Origin: Bdellovibrionales bacterium GWA2_49_15
GTDB taxonomy: Bacteria; Bdellovibrionota; Bacteriovoracia; Bacteriovoracales; Bacteriovoracaceae
Assembly (NCBI GenBank): GCA_001769855.1
Contig: MEPP01000031.1
Location: forward strand, 361,407-425,406
Reading direction: 5' to 3'
Length of the DNA stretch: 64,000 nt
Part shown: positions 44,973 to 53,250 of the stretch, in pieces
Layout of the letters: each line of letters opens with the position of its first letter
Numbering within the stretch: position 1 is the stretch's first letter
Notes under the pieces: generated by a model
Told to the model about the DNA's origin: nothing
Database searches by the model: none
Seen by the model: only the letters and a program-made list of their open reading frames with translations
Position numbers and translations under genes: made by a program

Positions 44973-45974
44973 CTAGACGCCTTCTCGCTTTGGGAAAATA
45001 AAGGACGCCAAAATGGACAAAATGATGACGCCGGCTATGATTCCCAGCGAAATAGTGATTGGAAAATGACCCGCAAATTTTTCATTGAGCCAAGCCATTT
45101 TTACCCCTACGAACATGAGTACAAAGGCCAAGCCGAATTTCAAATAATGAAATTTGTCCATAATCCGTGCCAGCATGAAATACATCGATCGCAAACCAAG
45201 AATGGCAAAAGCATTTGAGGTGAAGACAATAAGGGGTTCCTTGGTCAGCGCAAAAATAGCAGGCACTGAATCCACGGCAAAGACGATATCCGTTACCTCA
45301 AGAAAAAGCAGGCACACAAAGAGAGGTGTCGCCTTAAAAAGAGCATTCTCGTGTACAAAAAAATTCTGCCCGTGAAGCTGACTTGAGACGGGGAGAAATT
45401 TTTTCACCAATTTAATAATGGGGTTCTTTTCCGGCTCCAAAGGTTTCTCTGGGGCAAAGAGCATCTTGAATCCGGTAAAAATAAGAAAGGCTCCAAAGAA
45501 AATAACCACGCCCTGATACGACATCAAAACAGAGCCCAGGGTGATAAAGATTCCTCGGAAAACGATGGCCCCTAAAAAGCCAAAAAATAAAACACGATGC
45601 TGATATTGGGCCGCGATGCCAAAAAACTTAAAGACCACGACAAAGACAAAGAGGTTATCTACTGAAAGGGCCTGCTCCATCACATAGCCGCTTAAAAACT
45701 CCAAGGCAAGTTGTCCTGCCAGGGCCTTGGTATCAGTACCAGCGACCACAAAGGGGTTACTGGGCAGAGTATTAAGGCAGTACACGTAAAGTCCATAATT
45801 AAAGAGCATGGCAATGCTCACCCATACACAGGTCCAAATGGCAGCCTCTTTAAAGGAAACCTCATGGGACTTTTTATGAAAGACACCAAGGTCCAGCAGG
45901 AGCACAACGAGGATAAATGTCACAAAGCAAAGATAGAATACCCAGTATTCTGCGAAGGGAAAAAGATGTTGCAT
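44973..45974 (-). CDS. TerC/Alx-family integral membrane protein
   Basis: Protein of 333 residues with about nine hydrophobic helices. The family features are ALSVDNLFVFVVVFKFF and EVTDIVFAVDSVPAIFA, with acidic residues in the membrane (Asp in SVDN and FAVDS), plus FGFLGAIVFRG. TerC/Alx proteins are implicated in manganese export and metalloprotein loading in other bacteria. It starts 19 bases after the UPF0164 gene stop, so is likely co-transcribed. Confidence 0.92.
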   Translation of the reverse strand: MQHLFPFAEYWVFYLCFVTFILVVLLLDLGVFHKKSHEVSFKEAAIWTCVWVSIAMLFNYGLYVYCLNTLPSNPFVVAGTDTKALAGQLALEFLSGYVMEQALSVDNLFVFVVVFKFFGIAAQYQHRVLFFGFLGAIVFRGIFITLGSVLMSYQGVVIFFGAFLIFTGFKMLFAPEKPLEPEKNPIIKLVKKFLPVSSQLHGQNFFVHENALFKATPLFVCLLFLEVTDIVFAVDSVPAIFALTKEPLIVFTSNAFAILGLRSMYFMLARIMDKFHYLKFGLAFVLMFVGVKMAWLNEKFAGHFPITISLGIIAGVIILSILASFIFPKREGV

Positions 45975-45993
45975 ATCTGCGTCCTAAATTAAA

Positions 45994-47103
45994 TTAAAAG
46001 CCTGAGGAAAAAGCAAAAACAAAGCGCCGATCCTCGACGCCACGGAATTCGGATGAGGTCGAATCCACCGCATAGGTTGTTAAATCTAACTCCAACCGCT
46101 GGGATTTGAGCCCCAAACCTGCCGAACCATAACCATCTCCGAATCCGAAACGAACAAAAATTGCCCGCCACATATCTATTTCTATGCCGAAAGTGGAACG
46201 ACGCTGCCCTGACACGCCTTGATACTGATGGGAAACATCCTTGAAATTAAATTCAAAATGTATTCTCGCGGTGGGGCCGATCTGAGGAGTGAGCGAAAAT
46301 CCTGTACTGATGGAACGAGCAATCTTGGTGGGATTATCAGGCGACCCCTGTTTGGCGGCAAAGTTTTTTCCCATCGTGTTGTGCATGACTACCGCAAAAG
46401 TTGGAAGCATTTCCATGGGAATAGTAAACTTCATTCCCGTATCCAGCATGAAGGCGGAGCCCTGATTGTATTGGTCCGAACTCAAAATAACTTCCTGGTC
46501 GATGGGCTGCTCATCAATCAGTTCCTTTCTGGTTAGAAATATTCCAGTGGCACCAAGCTTAAGAACGCCACCCCAGAAGGACATATTCATCCCCACGTAC
46601 GGGCCGTGATCAAGGCGCTCGGCATATTCATACAAGGCACCTTCTTCTTTTCCATAGGTGGCGCGAACTTGGTTGGAATAAAGGTAGCCAATGGAAAAGT
46701 GTCGAGTTGTAAAGTTAGGCATAATGGAGAAACGACTGTTAACCATTTCACCCGGGTGGTCTTTCACCAGCGTACGAATACCTTCAAGATCGAGGGATTT
46801 TGCAAAGTTACTGAAGCCCTCCGAAGCCTTTCCACCTGTACCGACGTTCAGCCAACCCTTGTTGGCCTCTAAGTAAAAGTTGCTCATGTGAAGATGGGTG
46901 TTACGAACAGTTCCAAGCCCCGCGGGATTATAGAGAATGCTGGTGGCATCATCGACCTTGCAGATAAAGGCATTTCCCATGGCCATGGCCCGACCACTCA
47001 CCGCCAACTCCGGGACGACGGCGTCTTCCATGCGAATTAGGGAAAAGGCTTCGAATGGAGCAAGCACTAAGATTAAAATGATGAATACAAGCATTCTCTT
47101 CAT
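45994..47103 (-). CDS. UPF0164/PorV-like outer-membrane beta-barrel
   Basis: Protein of 369 residues with a signal peptide (cleavage after FEAFS). The N-terminus of the mature protein has ELAVSGRAMAMGNAF and DDATSILYNPAGLG, the signature of UPF0164/PorV and FadL-like barrels (G-R-A-x-A-x-G-x-A and YNPAGL). The rest shows alternating strands and ends with a C-terminal Phe, typical of BAM substrates. The ligand is unknown; FadL relatives import hydrophobic compounds. Confidence 0.82.
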   Translation of the reverse strand: MKRMLVFIILILVLAPFEAFSLIRMEDAVVPELAVSGRAMAMGNAFICKVDDATSILYNPAGLGTVRNTHLHMSNFYLEANKGWLNVGTGGKASEGFSNFAKSLDLEGIRTLVKDHPGEMVNSRFSIMPNFTTRHFSIGYLYSNQVRATYGKEEGALYEYAERLDHGPYVGMNMSFWGGVLKLGATGIFLTRKELIDEQPIDQEVILSSDQYNQGSAFMLDTGMKFTIPMEMLPTFAVVMHNTMGKNFAAKQGSPDNPTKIARSISTGFSLTPQIGPTARIHFEFNFKDVSHQYQGVSGQRRSTFGIEIDMWRAIFVRFGFGDGYGSAGLGLKSQRLELDLTTYAVDSTSSEFRGVEDRRFVFAFSSGF

Positions 47104-47192
47104 ATTTAGAATTATAAGTCAAAACGGCCCGCTCTCAAGCATTACAGATTTTTTCCATGGAAGAGCTGATAAAATATAAAACCGACTAAATC

Positions 47193-47217
47193 AGTCTTTG
47201 TATAAATTACAAAGACT
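47193..47217. terminator. Hairpin immediately after leucine dehydrogenase
   Basis: AGTCTTTGTA and TACAAAGACT, ten perfect pairs around a five-base loop, begin two bases beyond the stop. No T-run follows directly on the minus strand, so it is a weak terminator or a transcript-stabilising hairpin. Confidence 0.5.
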
Positions 47218-47219
47218 CA

Positions 47220-48338
47220 TCATCCGTTGGGATTACGGCGCTTTCTTCCGGGGAAACGATGCTGTGAAACACCCATGTAGCGAGAACCGATCCGACGAAT
47301 GGATTCGATTCTATTTTCGGCCCACATATCCGCCGCCTTATAGGTGGTGATATTATTCTTATCCGCTATTCTAAAAATTTCCAAAGTCGTATCGTAAATG
47401 GTGTCGACCATTCGTCGTGCCTTACTATCCGACCAGCCTTCAAATTCAATGCTGACGTTCATTAACCCACCGGCATTGATCAGATAATCTGGAGCGTAGA
47501 GGATTCCGCGACTACGCAGAATATCCCCGTGTCTTGGTTCGGCCAACTGGTTATTAGCGGCTCCGGCCACAATTTTACATTTTAATTTTTCTACCGTTTG
47601 ATCATTGACGGTGGCACCGAGAGCGCAGGGAGCATAGATGTCACATTTGACGCCGTAGATAGCATCGGCTGCGACGACTTCTGCGTTGGGTACCATTTCT
47701 AAAAATAGTTTTATATTTTTTTCGTTAATATCAGCAACATAAACTTTGGCGCCGGCCTGAGAGAGCAGCTCGCCGAGATGTCGTCCGACGAAACCTGCCC
47801 CTTGCAAGGCCACAACTTTACCTTTTACGGAACGATCGCCATAAAGTTTTAAACAGCTGGCTTCAATACCTTTAAAGACGCCCAGAGCGGTATAGGGAGC
47901 AGGATTACCTGAACCACCATGAGGAATGGCAACACCACAGACATTATTGGTTTCGGTAAAAATATGTTCGATATCTTCAACCTTGATGTTGACGTCTTCA
48001 GCGGTAATATAGCGACCATTTAAGCTCTCAACGAGGCGGCCAAAACTTCGAAACAAAGCTTCACTCTTATCTTTTTCAGGATCACCAATGATGACGGCCT
48101 TGCCACCACCAAGGTTCAGGCCCGACACCGAAGCCTTATAGGTCATTCCCTTCGAGAGACGGAGTACATCTTCGAGGGCCTCATCCTCACTCTTATATGG
48201 CCACATCCGGGTCCCGCCGAGGGCCGGTCCGAGAATAGTGTTGTGAATCGCAACGATGGCCCTGAGATTACAAGTTGGGTCGGCATAAAACACAACTTCC
48301 TCGTGCCCCATGGAATACATTTTTTCTAAGGTCGGCAT
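47220..48338 (-). CDS. Leucine/branched-chain amino acid dehydrogenase
   Basis: Protein of 372 residues of the Glu/Leu/Phe/Val dehydrogenase superfamily; its size matches leucine dehydrogenase, not the ~450-residue glutamate enzyme. LGPALGGTRMWPY and LSKGMTYKASVSGLNLGGGKAVI hold the substrate lysines, VALQGAGFVGRHLGELL is the NAD-binding glycine-rich turn, and APCALGATVN follows. It deaminates leucine, valine or isoleucine to 2-oxoacids with NAD+. The E1 enzyme encoded downstream on the same strand would act on the products. Start at 48338 has AGGAGG upstream. Confidence 0.93.
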   Translation of the reverse strand: MPTLEKMYSMGHEEVVFYADPTCNLRAIVAIHNTILGPALGGTRMWPYKSEDEALEDVLRLSKGMTYKASVSGLNLGGGKAVIIGDPEKDKSEALFRSFGRLVESLNGRYITAEDVNIKVEDIEHIFTETNNVCGVAIPHGGSGNPAPYTALGVFKGIEASCLKLYGDRSVKGKVVALQGAGFVGRHLGELLSQAGAKVYVADINEKNIKLFLEMVPNAEVVAADAIYGVKCDIYAPCALGATVNDQTVEKLKCKIVAGAANNQLAEPRHGDILRSRGILYAPDYLINAGGLMNVSIEFEGWSDSKARRMVDTIYDTTLEIFRIADKNNITTYKAADMWAENRIESIRRIGSRYMGVSQHRFPGRKRRNPNG

Positions 48339-48440
48339 GATTTCCTCCTAATCGTCCCCATGACTTCTAATCACAGACAAACTCTAAAATTTACTGCTAA
48401 AATTTACGCGCGAGCTTAACTTTTAGAGAGTAAAAACAAT

Positions 48441-48764
48441 ATGCCCACTGTGTCACTTGTTTCGACTAAAAACGACCCCAAAGACCATTTTGAGTGCACC
48501 ATTGATAAAGATCAGACTCTCTATGATGGACTGGCCAAGAATGGCCATCTTCTCCCCCATGGATGTCTGGCAGGTTCATGTGGTTCATGTAAAGTCGAAA
48601 TTCTTGCCGGCGCGGAAAATTTAAAATCGCCCGGAGTAATAGAGAAAGACACAATTAAATCTATTTTAGAAACCTGTGGAACAAGTCCCACCTACCCGAT
48701 ACGATTGGCCTGCAGGGCAAGGGTTACAGGGGATGTCACTTTGCGAGTTTTTGAATGTCTTTAG
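48441..48764 (+). CDS. [2Fe-2S] ferredoxin
   Basis: Protein of 107 residues, cytoplasmic. The cluster ligands follow the plant-type pattern: C-x4-C-x2-C in HGCLAGSCGSCKVEI and the fourth Cys in RLACRARVTGDV. The length is normal. It is a soluble one-electron carrier; its partner is not evident. The last 29 bases overlap the convergent signal peptidase gene. Confidence 0.92.
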   Translation: MPTVSLVSTKNDPKDHFECTIDKDQTLYDGLAKNGHLLPHGCLAGSCGSCKVEILAGAENLKSPGVIEKDTIKSILETCGTSPTYPIRLACRARVTGDVTLRVFECL

Positions 48765-49608
48765 CAATTTTTTCAATTTCTGGATGATAATCATTCGCGC
48801 GTAGCTTGAACTCCCTATGATTTCCATTTAAAAGGTCATTCACAAATTTAGCAAGAGCATAGATCGGGCCGGAAATACGGTGACTGAAAATAATGCCGAA
48901 TAAAAATAAAATCACTGATTGAATCAGCAAAATTATCAACATCCCATAATCAAAAATCCTGATAGATTCTTCTCTGAATTCTGAAACGGGCAACAAGGCT
49001 ACCAGAAGAGAATGACCAAAAATCCCTACAAGCAGGTGAGAGCAGGCACCAATGCCTGCCAATTTTGCGGCAAAAGAGTATTGGAAATTGGCATTGATAA
49101 TCTTCAGCGTCCGCAAATTGTTAAGGCGCCAAATTTTTTGATTAAGGTAAAAGAGTGAAAAAATAGTCAGTACAATGCCAAAGAGTTGCACCAAATCGGC
49201 GATATTAAATATTGCTCCCCGGAAAAAGGAAAATTTAACCTCGATAAAATCAATTACATGGCCCAAGCGAATACGATCAATGGCATTACCTGCAACACCA
49301 GAGAAAAATAAAGTCAGTCCCAGTCTCAAAAGAAAAAGTTCTACTCCGGTCCATAAAAAAAAGACCAACCCCAGAAAGAACATGGCGATCAGACCGAACA
49401 GCGTCGACGCTAGCACCACTCGAAGTAATGGATGGATATGCGAAAACTGGCCCAAGGAAATGCCGTAGTTGGGAACAAAGTGGAAAGACAGAACTCCCAC
49501 ATCATGAGCCGCGTTTTGGGCATAGAAATAAACCTTAAACAGCTGGTCCAAGAACACTAAAATAAGCACCATGCCAAAGAGCAAAAAATGTTGTCGCCGC
49601 ACGCACAC
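48736..49608 (-). CDS. lspA: Signal peptidase II fused to a C-terminal HAMP module
   Basis: Protein of 290 residues. Residues 1-160 are a complete LspA: four membrane helices, FVPNYGISLG, and the catalytic aspartates Asp111 (GNAIDRIRLGHVIDFI) and Asp138 (FNIADLVQLFG). It removes prolipoprotein signal peptides, of which this window encodes several. Residues 180-242 add two more helices, then a HAMP-like domain (243-290): SHRISGPIYALAKFVNDLL, a Gly, and LRANDYHPEIEKIAKDIQ. Ordinary LspA is about 160 residues, so the fusion is unusual; it could sense membrane or periplasmic state. Follows the CNNM gene by 53 bases. Confidence 0.88.
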   Translation of the reverse strand: MCVRRQHFLLFGMVLILVFLDQLFKVYFYAQNAAHDVGVLSFHFVPNYGISLGQFSHIHPLLRVVLASTLFGLIAMFFLGLVFFLWTGVELFLLRLGLTLFFSGVAGNAIDRIRLGHVIDFIEVKFSFFRGAIFNIADLVQLFGIVLTIFSLFYLNQKIWRLNNLRTLKIINANFQYSFAAKLAGIGACSHLLVGIFGHSLLVALLPVSEFREESIRIFDYGMLIILLIQSVILFLFGIIFSHRISGPIYALAKFVNDLLNGNHREFKLRANDYHPEIEKIAKDIQKLAK

Positions 49609-49661
49609 TCCTAAGGGTCTCCCTTAGCTTAGCTCATCCTGAATTCTATTGGTAGTGGAGG

Positions 49662-51011
49662 TTACTTGTCTTGATAATCGAGGCCGACTTCATCCTTACT
49701 GACGGCGTCTGATTCCTGCTGGGCCTCGACCGCTTCGCGTTTGGAAAAAATATGTTTCGAGTCATCAACTGATTTTATTCTTACGTCTTTGATTTCTTGA
49801 TTTTCGACTTTGGCCAGCTCAAACGATAACCCGTCCCACACGATAAGCTGACTTTCCTTGGGGAAATTGTTTCCCAGCATATCAAGGATGAAACCGGCCA
49901 AGGTGGAATAAGTGTCGTTTAAGGGCAATTTAATTTCATAGTCGGTATAGAGATCGCGCAAAGAGATAGTTCCGGGAACTAAAATCCCTTCCGGTGTTGA
50001 TTGTATAGTAGGGAGAGGATGAATCTCCTCATCGTGCTCATCGCTGATATCTCCAACGATCTGCTCCACAATGTCTTCCATCGAAATAACGCCAACAATG
50101 ATGCCGCTCTCATCTTTCACTAATGCCAAATGAATTTTTCTCTTATTCATGAGATCGAAAACAGCGTTGATCTTCATATGTTCATAGACAAAAAATGAAG
50201 TCCGTAGATGTTTCTCGATTTTAAAATCTTTGCGCTGCTCTGGAGTAACAAGCGATAAATCTTTCACATGCAAAAGACCGATCGTGTGCTCCAGATCGCC
50301 GGCACAGACCGGATAACGGGAATAATGATCGATCTGGATGTAGTTAAGAACTTCATCATAATTCATTTTACTTGTGATGAACTTAACCTTACTGCGTGGA
50401 ACCATAATATCTTTCACGCGAATAGCAGGGAAATCCATGATCGAAGTTAAAAGTTCGATTTGCTTTGAATCGATGGTCTTTTCTTTTTCTGCGCGATTAA
50501 GCATGTATTCAACATCACCCTTGGTCACGATGTGTCCCCGTAGCTGAGCGTTTTCCCCTAGCAATGAATGAATAACCCAAACCATCGACTTAACAATTGG
50601 ATAGAGAATGCCGTACATCACACGCAAAATCATCAAGACCGGATAGGCCAATGACTCTGCCCGGGCACGGGCAAAAGTCTTGGGGGCAATTTCACCAAAA
50701 ATCAAAATGGCCAGAGTGGTAACCCCTGCGGTAATTCCCACCATCTCACTTCCAAAAACACGCGTGGAAACAGAGGTCGTCAGAGAAGCGGCATAGACAT
50801 TGGCAATATTATTTCCCACCAAAATGGTTGTGAGAAGCTCGGTCGCATGCTCCGTCATAAACTCTACGGCGCGGCCGAAGGGTCCACCTTGTTCGATAAT
50901 TTGGCGGGCGCGATCAATGCCAATGGAAAGCAAAACGGCTTCGGCCCCGGAAAAAAAAGCTGAGAATAAAAAGCAAACAAGAAGCTCAATAATTTCTGAA
51001 GGCTGAACCAT
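49662..51011 (-). CDS. CNNM/CorC-type transporter (DUF21, CBS pair, CorC_HlyC)
   Basis: Protein of 449 residues: DUF21 membrane domain (1-190, with FFSGAEAVLLSIGIDRARQ and the acidic Gly-rich FGEIAPKTFARA), two CBS domains (about 200-330; VKDIMVPRSKV and VGVISMEDIVEQIVGDI) and a CorC_HlyC domain (345-425; ILVPGTISLRDL and STLAGFILDMLG). Members move or sense divalent cations such as magnesium; several are annotated as hemolysins without good reason. A charged tail of about 25 residues ends the protein. Confidence 0.92.
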   Translation of the reverse strand: MVQPSEIIELLVCFLFSAFFSGAEAVLLSIGIDRARQIIEQGGPFGRAVEFMTEHATELLTTILVGNNIANVYAASLTTSVSTRVFGSEMVGITAGVTTLAILIFGEIAPKTFARARAESLAYPVLMILRVMYGILYPIVKSMVWVIHSLLGENAQLRGHIVTKGDVEYMLNRAEKEKTIDSKQIELLTSIMDFPAIRVKDIMVPRSKVKFITSKMNYDEVLNYIQIDHYSRYPVCAGDLEHTIGLLHVKDLSLVTPEQRKDFKIEKHLRTSFFVYEHMKINAVFDLMNKRKIHLALVKDESGIIVGVISMEDIVEQIVGDISDEHDEEIHPLPTIQSTPEGILVPGTISLRDLYTDYEIKLPLNDTYSTLAGFILDMLGNNFPKESQLIVWDGLSFELAKVENQEIKDVRIKSVDDSKHIFSKREAVEAQQESDAVSKDEVGLDYQDK

Positions 51012-51237
51012 GTTCTCCCTATGAAAGCCTCGGCAGTCTCAAGAGGCTAAATAACTCTTGTCGGAAATCAGAAAATACCAATAGAAATTATCCTAAAAGC
51101 AATGCTTTTTCAAGTCCAACACTAAGTAAAATCAAATAGTTATGTTTTATATTGTATACTGATTCGCTTGAAGTGTGCCCACAATTTAACATAAGCTTGC
51201 CGGCCCAATACTCTTAAACTAAGCCTACTGCTTTCAT

Positions 51238-52227
51238 ATGACTTTTAATAGCTTACTCCCATTCGCCCCTAAGTCTCTTCTGTTTGCCCCTCTTGAAGGC
51301 ATTACCGATGCCCTGTATCGCACAGTGATCATGAAGCTGTACCCTGAATGGGCACGTTTTAGTACCGACTTCCTGCGTGTACCCACGTCCGGAAAATATC
51401 CACGAAGCAAATTCATTGAACATCTTGGGTATGATATTTACCAAAATCCAGATCTTTTTAGAAAAACAGCTTTCCAAATTATTACCACTGAAAAGGCACA
51501 AACCCATCCAGTACTCGATGCTTTGACCGAACTGGGGGTCACACATCTCGACCTCAACCTTGGCTGTCCTTCCCGCACTGTTATTAACCACGGCGGTGGC
51601 TCTTACCTCCTAACCGATTTGCGGGCGCTGAAGAATATTTTAATAACGATTCGCGCCCACTGGTCCGGTCCTTTCACTGTGAAAATGAGGATTGGGATGT
51701 CCGATGACTCGCTCTTCGATGAAACTCTAAGCCTGATTGAAGGAGAAGGAGTTGATGCCATCACACTTCATGCCCGCACCCGCAACCAGCTCTATGCCGG
51801 GCGTGCAGACTGGAATTTTATTAAACGGGCCGTGCAGCAGGTGAAAATTCCCGTTATTGGCAATGGCGATATTTGGACTAGCGATGATGTGACAGCCTGT
51901 CTCAACGAAACAGGTTGTCACTCAGTGATGATTGGCCGTGGTGCCCTAAAAACTCCTTGGATGCCCCGACTCATGGGCCCACAGGGCGAATTGGAAGTGC
52001 GTCGCACCCAGCTTCCGATTTATTATGAAACGCTCGCGACCCATTTCCAGAAGGCCGGAAATGCCGACCTGGTGGTGTTAAAAAGACTCAAGTCATTGAG
52101 TCGTTATACTCTCGAAGATTTTCCCGACGGAAATTTGTGGAAGACCAAATTGCTGAGAAGCCAATCACTTGCCGAATTTTTTGAAGTTCTGAAAAAAGCC
52201 ATTGTGACCTCTGAGGATCAGATATAG
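51238..52227 (+). CDS. tRNA-dihydrouridine synthase
   Basis: Flavoprotein of 329 residues reducing uridine to dihydrouridine in tRNA. The TIM-barrel FMN site is seen in FAPLEGITDALYRT, LDLNLGCPSRTVINHGGGSYLL (catalytic Cys in GCP), FTVKMRIG, ITLHARTRNQLYAGRADW and VIGNGDIW...GCHSVMIGRGAL. The SRTVINHGGG segment departs from the usual K-K-x-x-x-x-G-x-G but is in register. Subtype (DusA/B/C) not assigned. The 3' end overlaps a convergent membrane-protein gene by 63 bases. Confidence 0.92.
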   Translation: MTFNSLLPFAPKSLLFAPLEGITDALYRTVIMKLYPEWARFSTDFLRVPTSGKYPRSKFIEHLGYDIYQNPDLFRKTAFQIITTEKAQTHPVLDALTELGVTHLDLNLGCPSRTVINHGGGSYLLTDLRALKNILITIRAHWSGPFTVKMRIGMSDDSLFDETLSLIEGEGVDAITLHARTRNQLYAGRADWNFIKRAVQQVKIPVIGNGDIWTSDDVTACLNETGCHSVMIGRGALKTPWMPRLMGPQGELEVRRTQLPIYYETLATHFQKAGNADLVVLKRLKSLSRYTLEDFPDGNLWKTKLLRSQSLAEFFEVLKKAIVTSEDQI

Positions 52228-52560
52228 AGCTTCCATTAAAAGACCGCCCAGAGTTCCGAAGAAGACACTCAGTTGGGAGGTAATTAAAAAGGCCATTACG
52301 ATCAAAGTCATCGGGGGCATCTGACGGCGAATGATGGGATGAATTTGAGGACTTCGCCGTGCAATTAAATCTTCAACCCTGAACATTTGTCGCAAAAAAG
52401 AATATCGATATCGGTGTGTCATGGCACGCTGACGAACTTCCGGCAAGTGTAGGGCCAAATTCCAAACATAAAACGTGATGAAAAAAGACAGCGCCAAAAG
52501 ACTTCCCCCTGCCAAATGAAGAAGAAAAACTCCGGCAAAAAGTATGGCTAAAAAAATCAC
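52165..52560 (-). CDS. Small membrane protein, unknown function
   Basis: Protein of 131 residues with two or three hydrophobic helices (about 1-45 and 85-118) and a basic cytoplasmic stretch between them. It starts with a four-base ATGA overlap with the SDR stop and therefore belongs to the ftsY-rny operon tail. Its last 63 bases lie antisense to the dihydrouridine synthase gene. No family recognised. Confidence 0.7.
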   Translation of the reverse strand: MIFLAILFAGVFLLHLAGGSLLALSFFITFYVWNLALHLPEVRQRAMTHRYRYSFLRQMFRVEDLIARRSPQIHPIIRRQMPPMTLIVMAFLITSQLSVFFGTLGGLLMEALYLILRGHNGFFQNFKKFGK

Positions 52561-53240
52561 AGGTTCACTCCATCTCGGTGCCCAAAGACCAAGGAATGAA
52601 ATTGAACATTAGGAGGTGATTGCAGAAGAGTATCAAAAACAAAAAGAAAATCATCAATACTCATCATGTGATGCTGATCATCCCCTAGCTCGACGTCATG
52701 CCACAATCCCGTATCAATGGCACCGGGATAGAGAGTTGAAAAGCGGACACCAAGTTCGCTCCACTCTTCGCGGCATGTTTGAATCAAGCCTTCGAGGGCA
52801 AACTTGGAGGCACTGTAGGCCGCCATGTTGGGAAAGGCCTTTTTCCCCGCCAAGCTCGAAATGGTTACGATATGGGTTTGCTGCTCCACAAGGAAGTCGG
52901 CCAGATGCTTGAGAATATGAAAAGGTGCCAGGACATTCGAATCGAGATTATTGCGAAAATCCAAGGTCGAGGTTTCAAAAATTGTATCAAGGGTAAGAAT
53001 GCCGGCATTTAAAACCACCAGGTGCAATTCTTCAGTCACCTGGCGAATAGTTTCATACATCATTTCGACGGCACTTTCTTCGCGCAGATCGGCTTCAATA
53101 TCAATATAGTTGTCGTGGGCCAGGGTGGAACCGGATCGTGAAACTCCAAACACGGTAAAACCCTGCTCAAGGAGGTACTGTGCCTGGGCCTCGCCCAGCC
53201 CCCGGGAAGTTCCTGTAACAAGAGCAAACTTTTGTGTCAT
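52557..53240 (-). CDS. Short-chain dehydrogenase/reductase
   Basis: Protein of 227 residues from ATG 53240 (AGAGGT upstream). Classical SDR features: the cofactor turn TGTSRGLG, NAG in VLNAGIL, catalytic Ser in VTISSLAG and Tyr-x3-Lys in YSASK, then PGAIDT. Substrate unknown. It begins 10 bases after the rny stop and overlaps the following membrane-protein gene. Confidence 0.92.
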   Translation of the reverse strand: MTQKFALVTGTSRGLGEAQAQYLLEQGFTVFGVSRSGSTLAHDNYIDIEADLREESAVEMMYETIRQVTEELHLVVLNAGILTLDTIFETSTLDFRNNLDSNVLAPFHILKHLADFLVEQQTHIVTISSLAGKKAFPNMAAYSASKFALEGLIQTCREEWSELGVRFSTLYPGAIDTGLWHDVELGDDQHHMMSIDDFLFVFDTLLQSPPNVQFHSLVFGHRDGVNL

Positions 53241-53250
53241 GGCCGACCTC

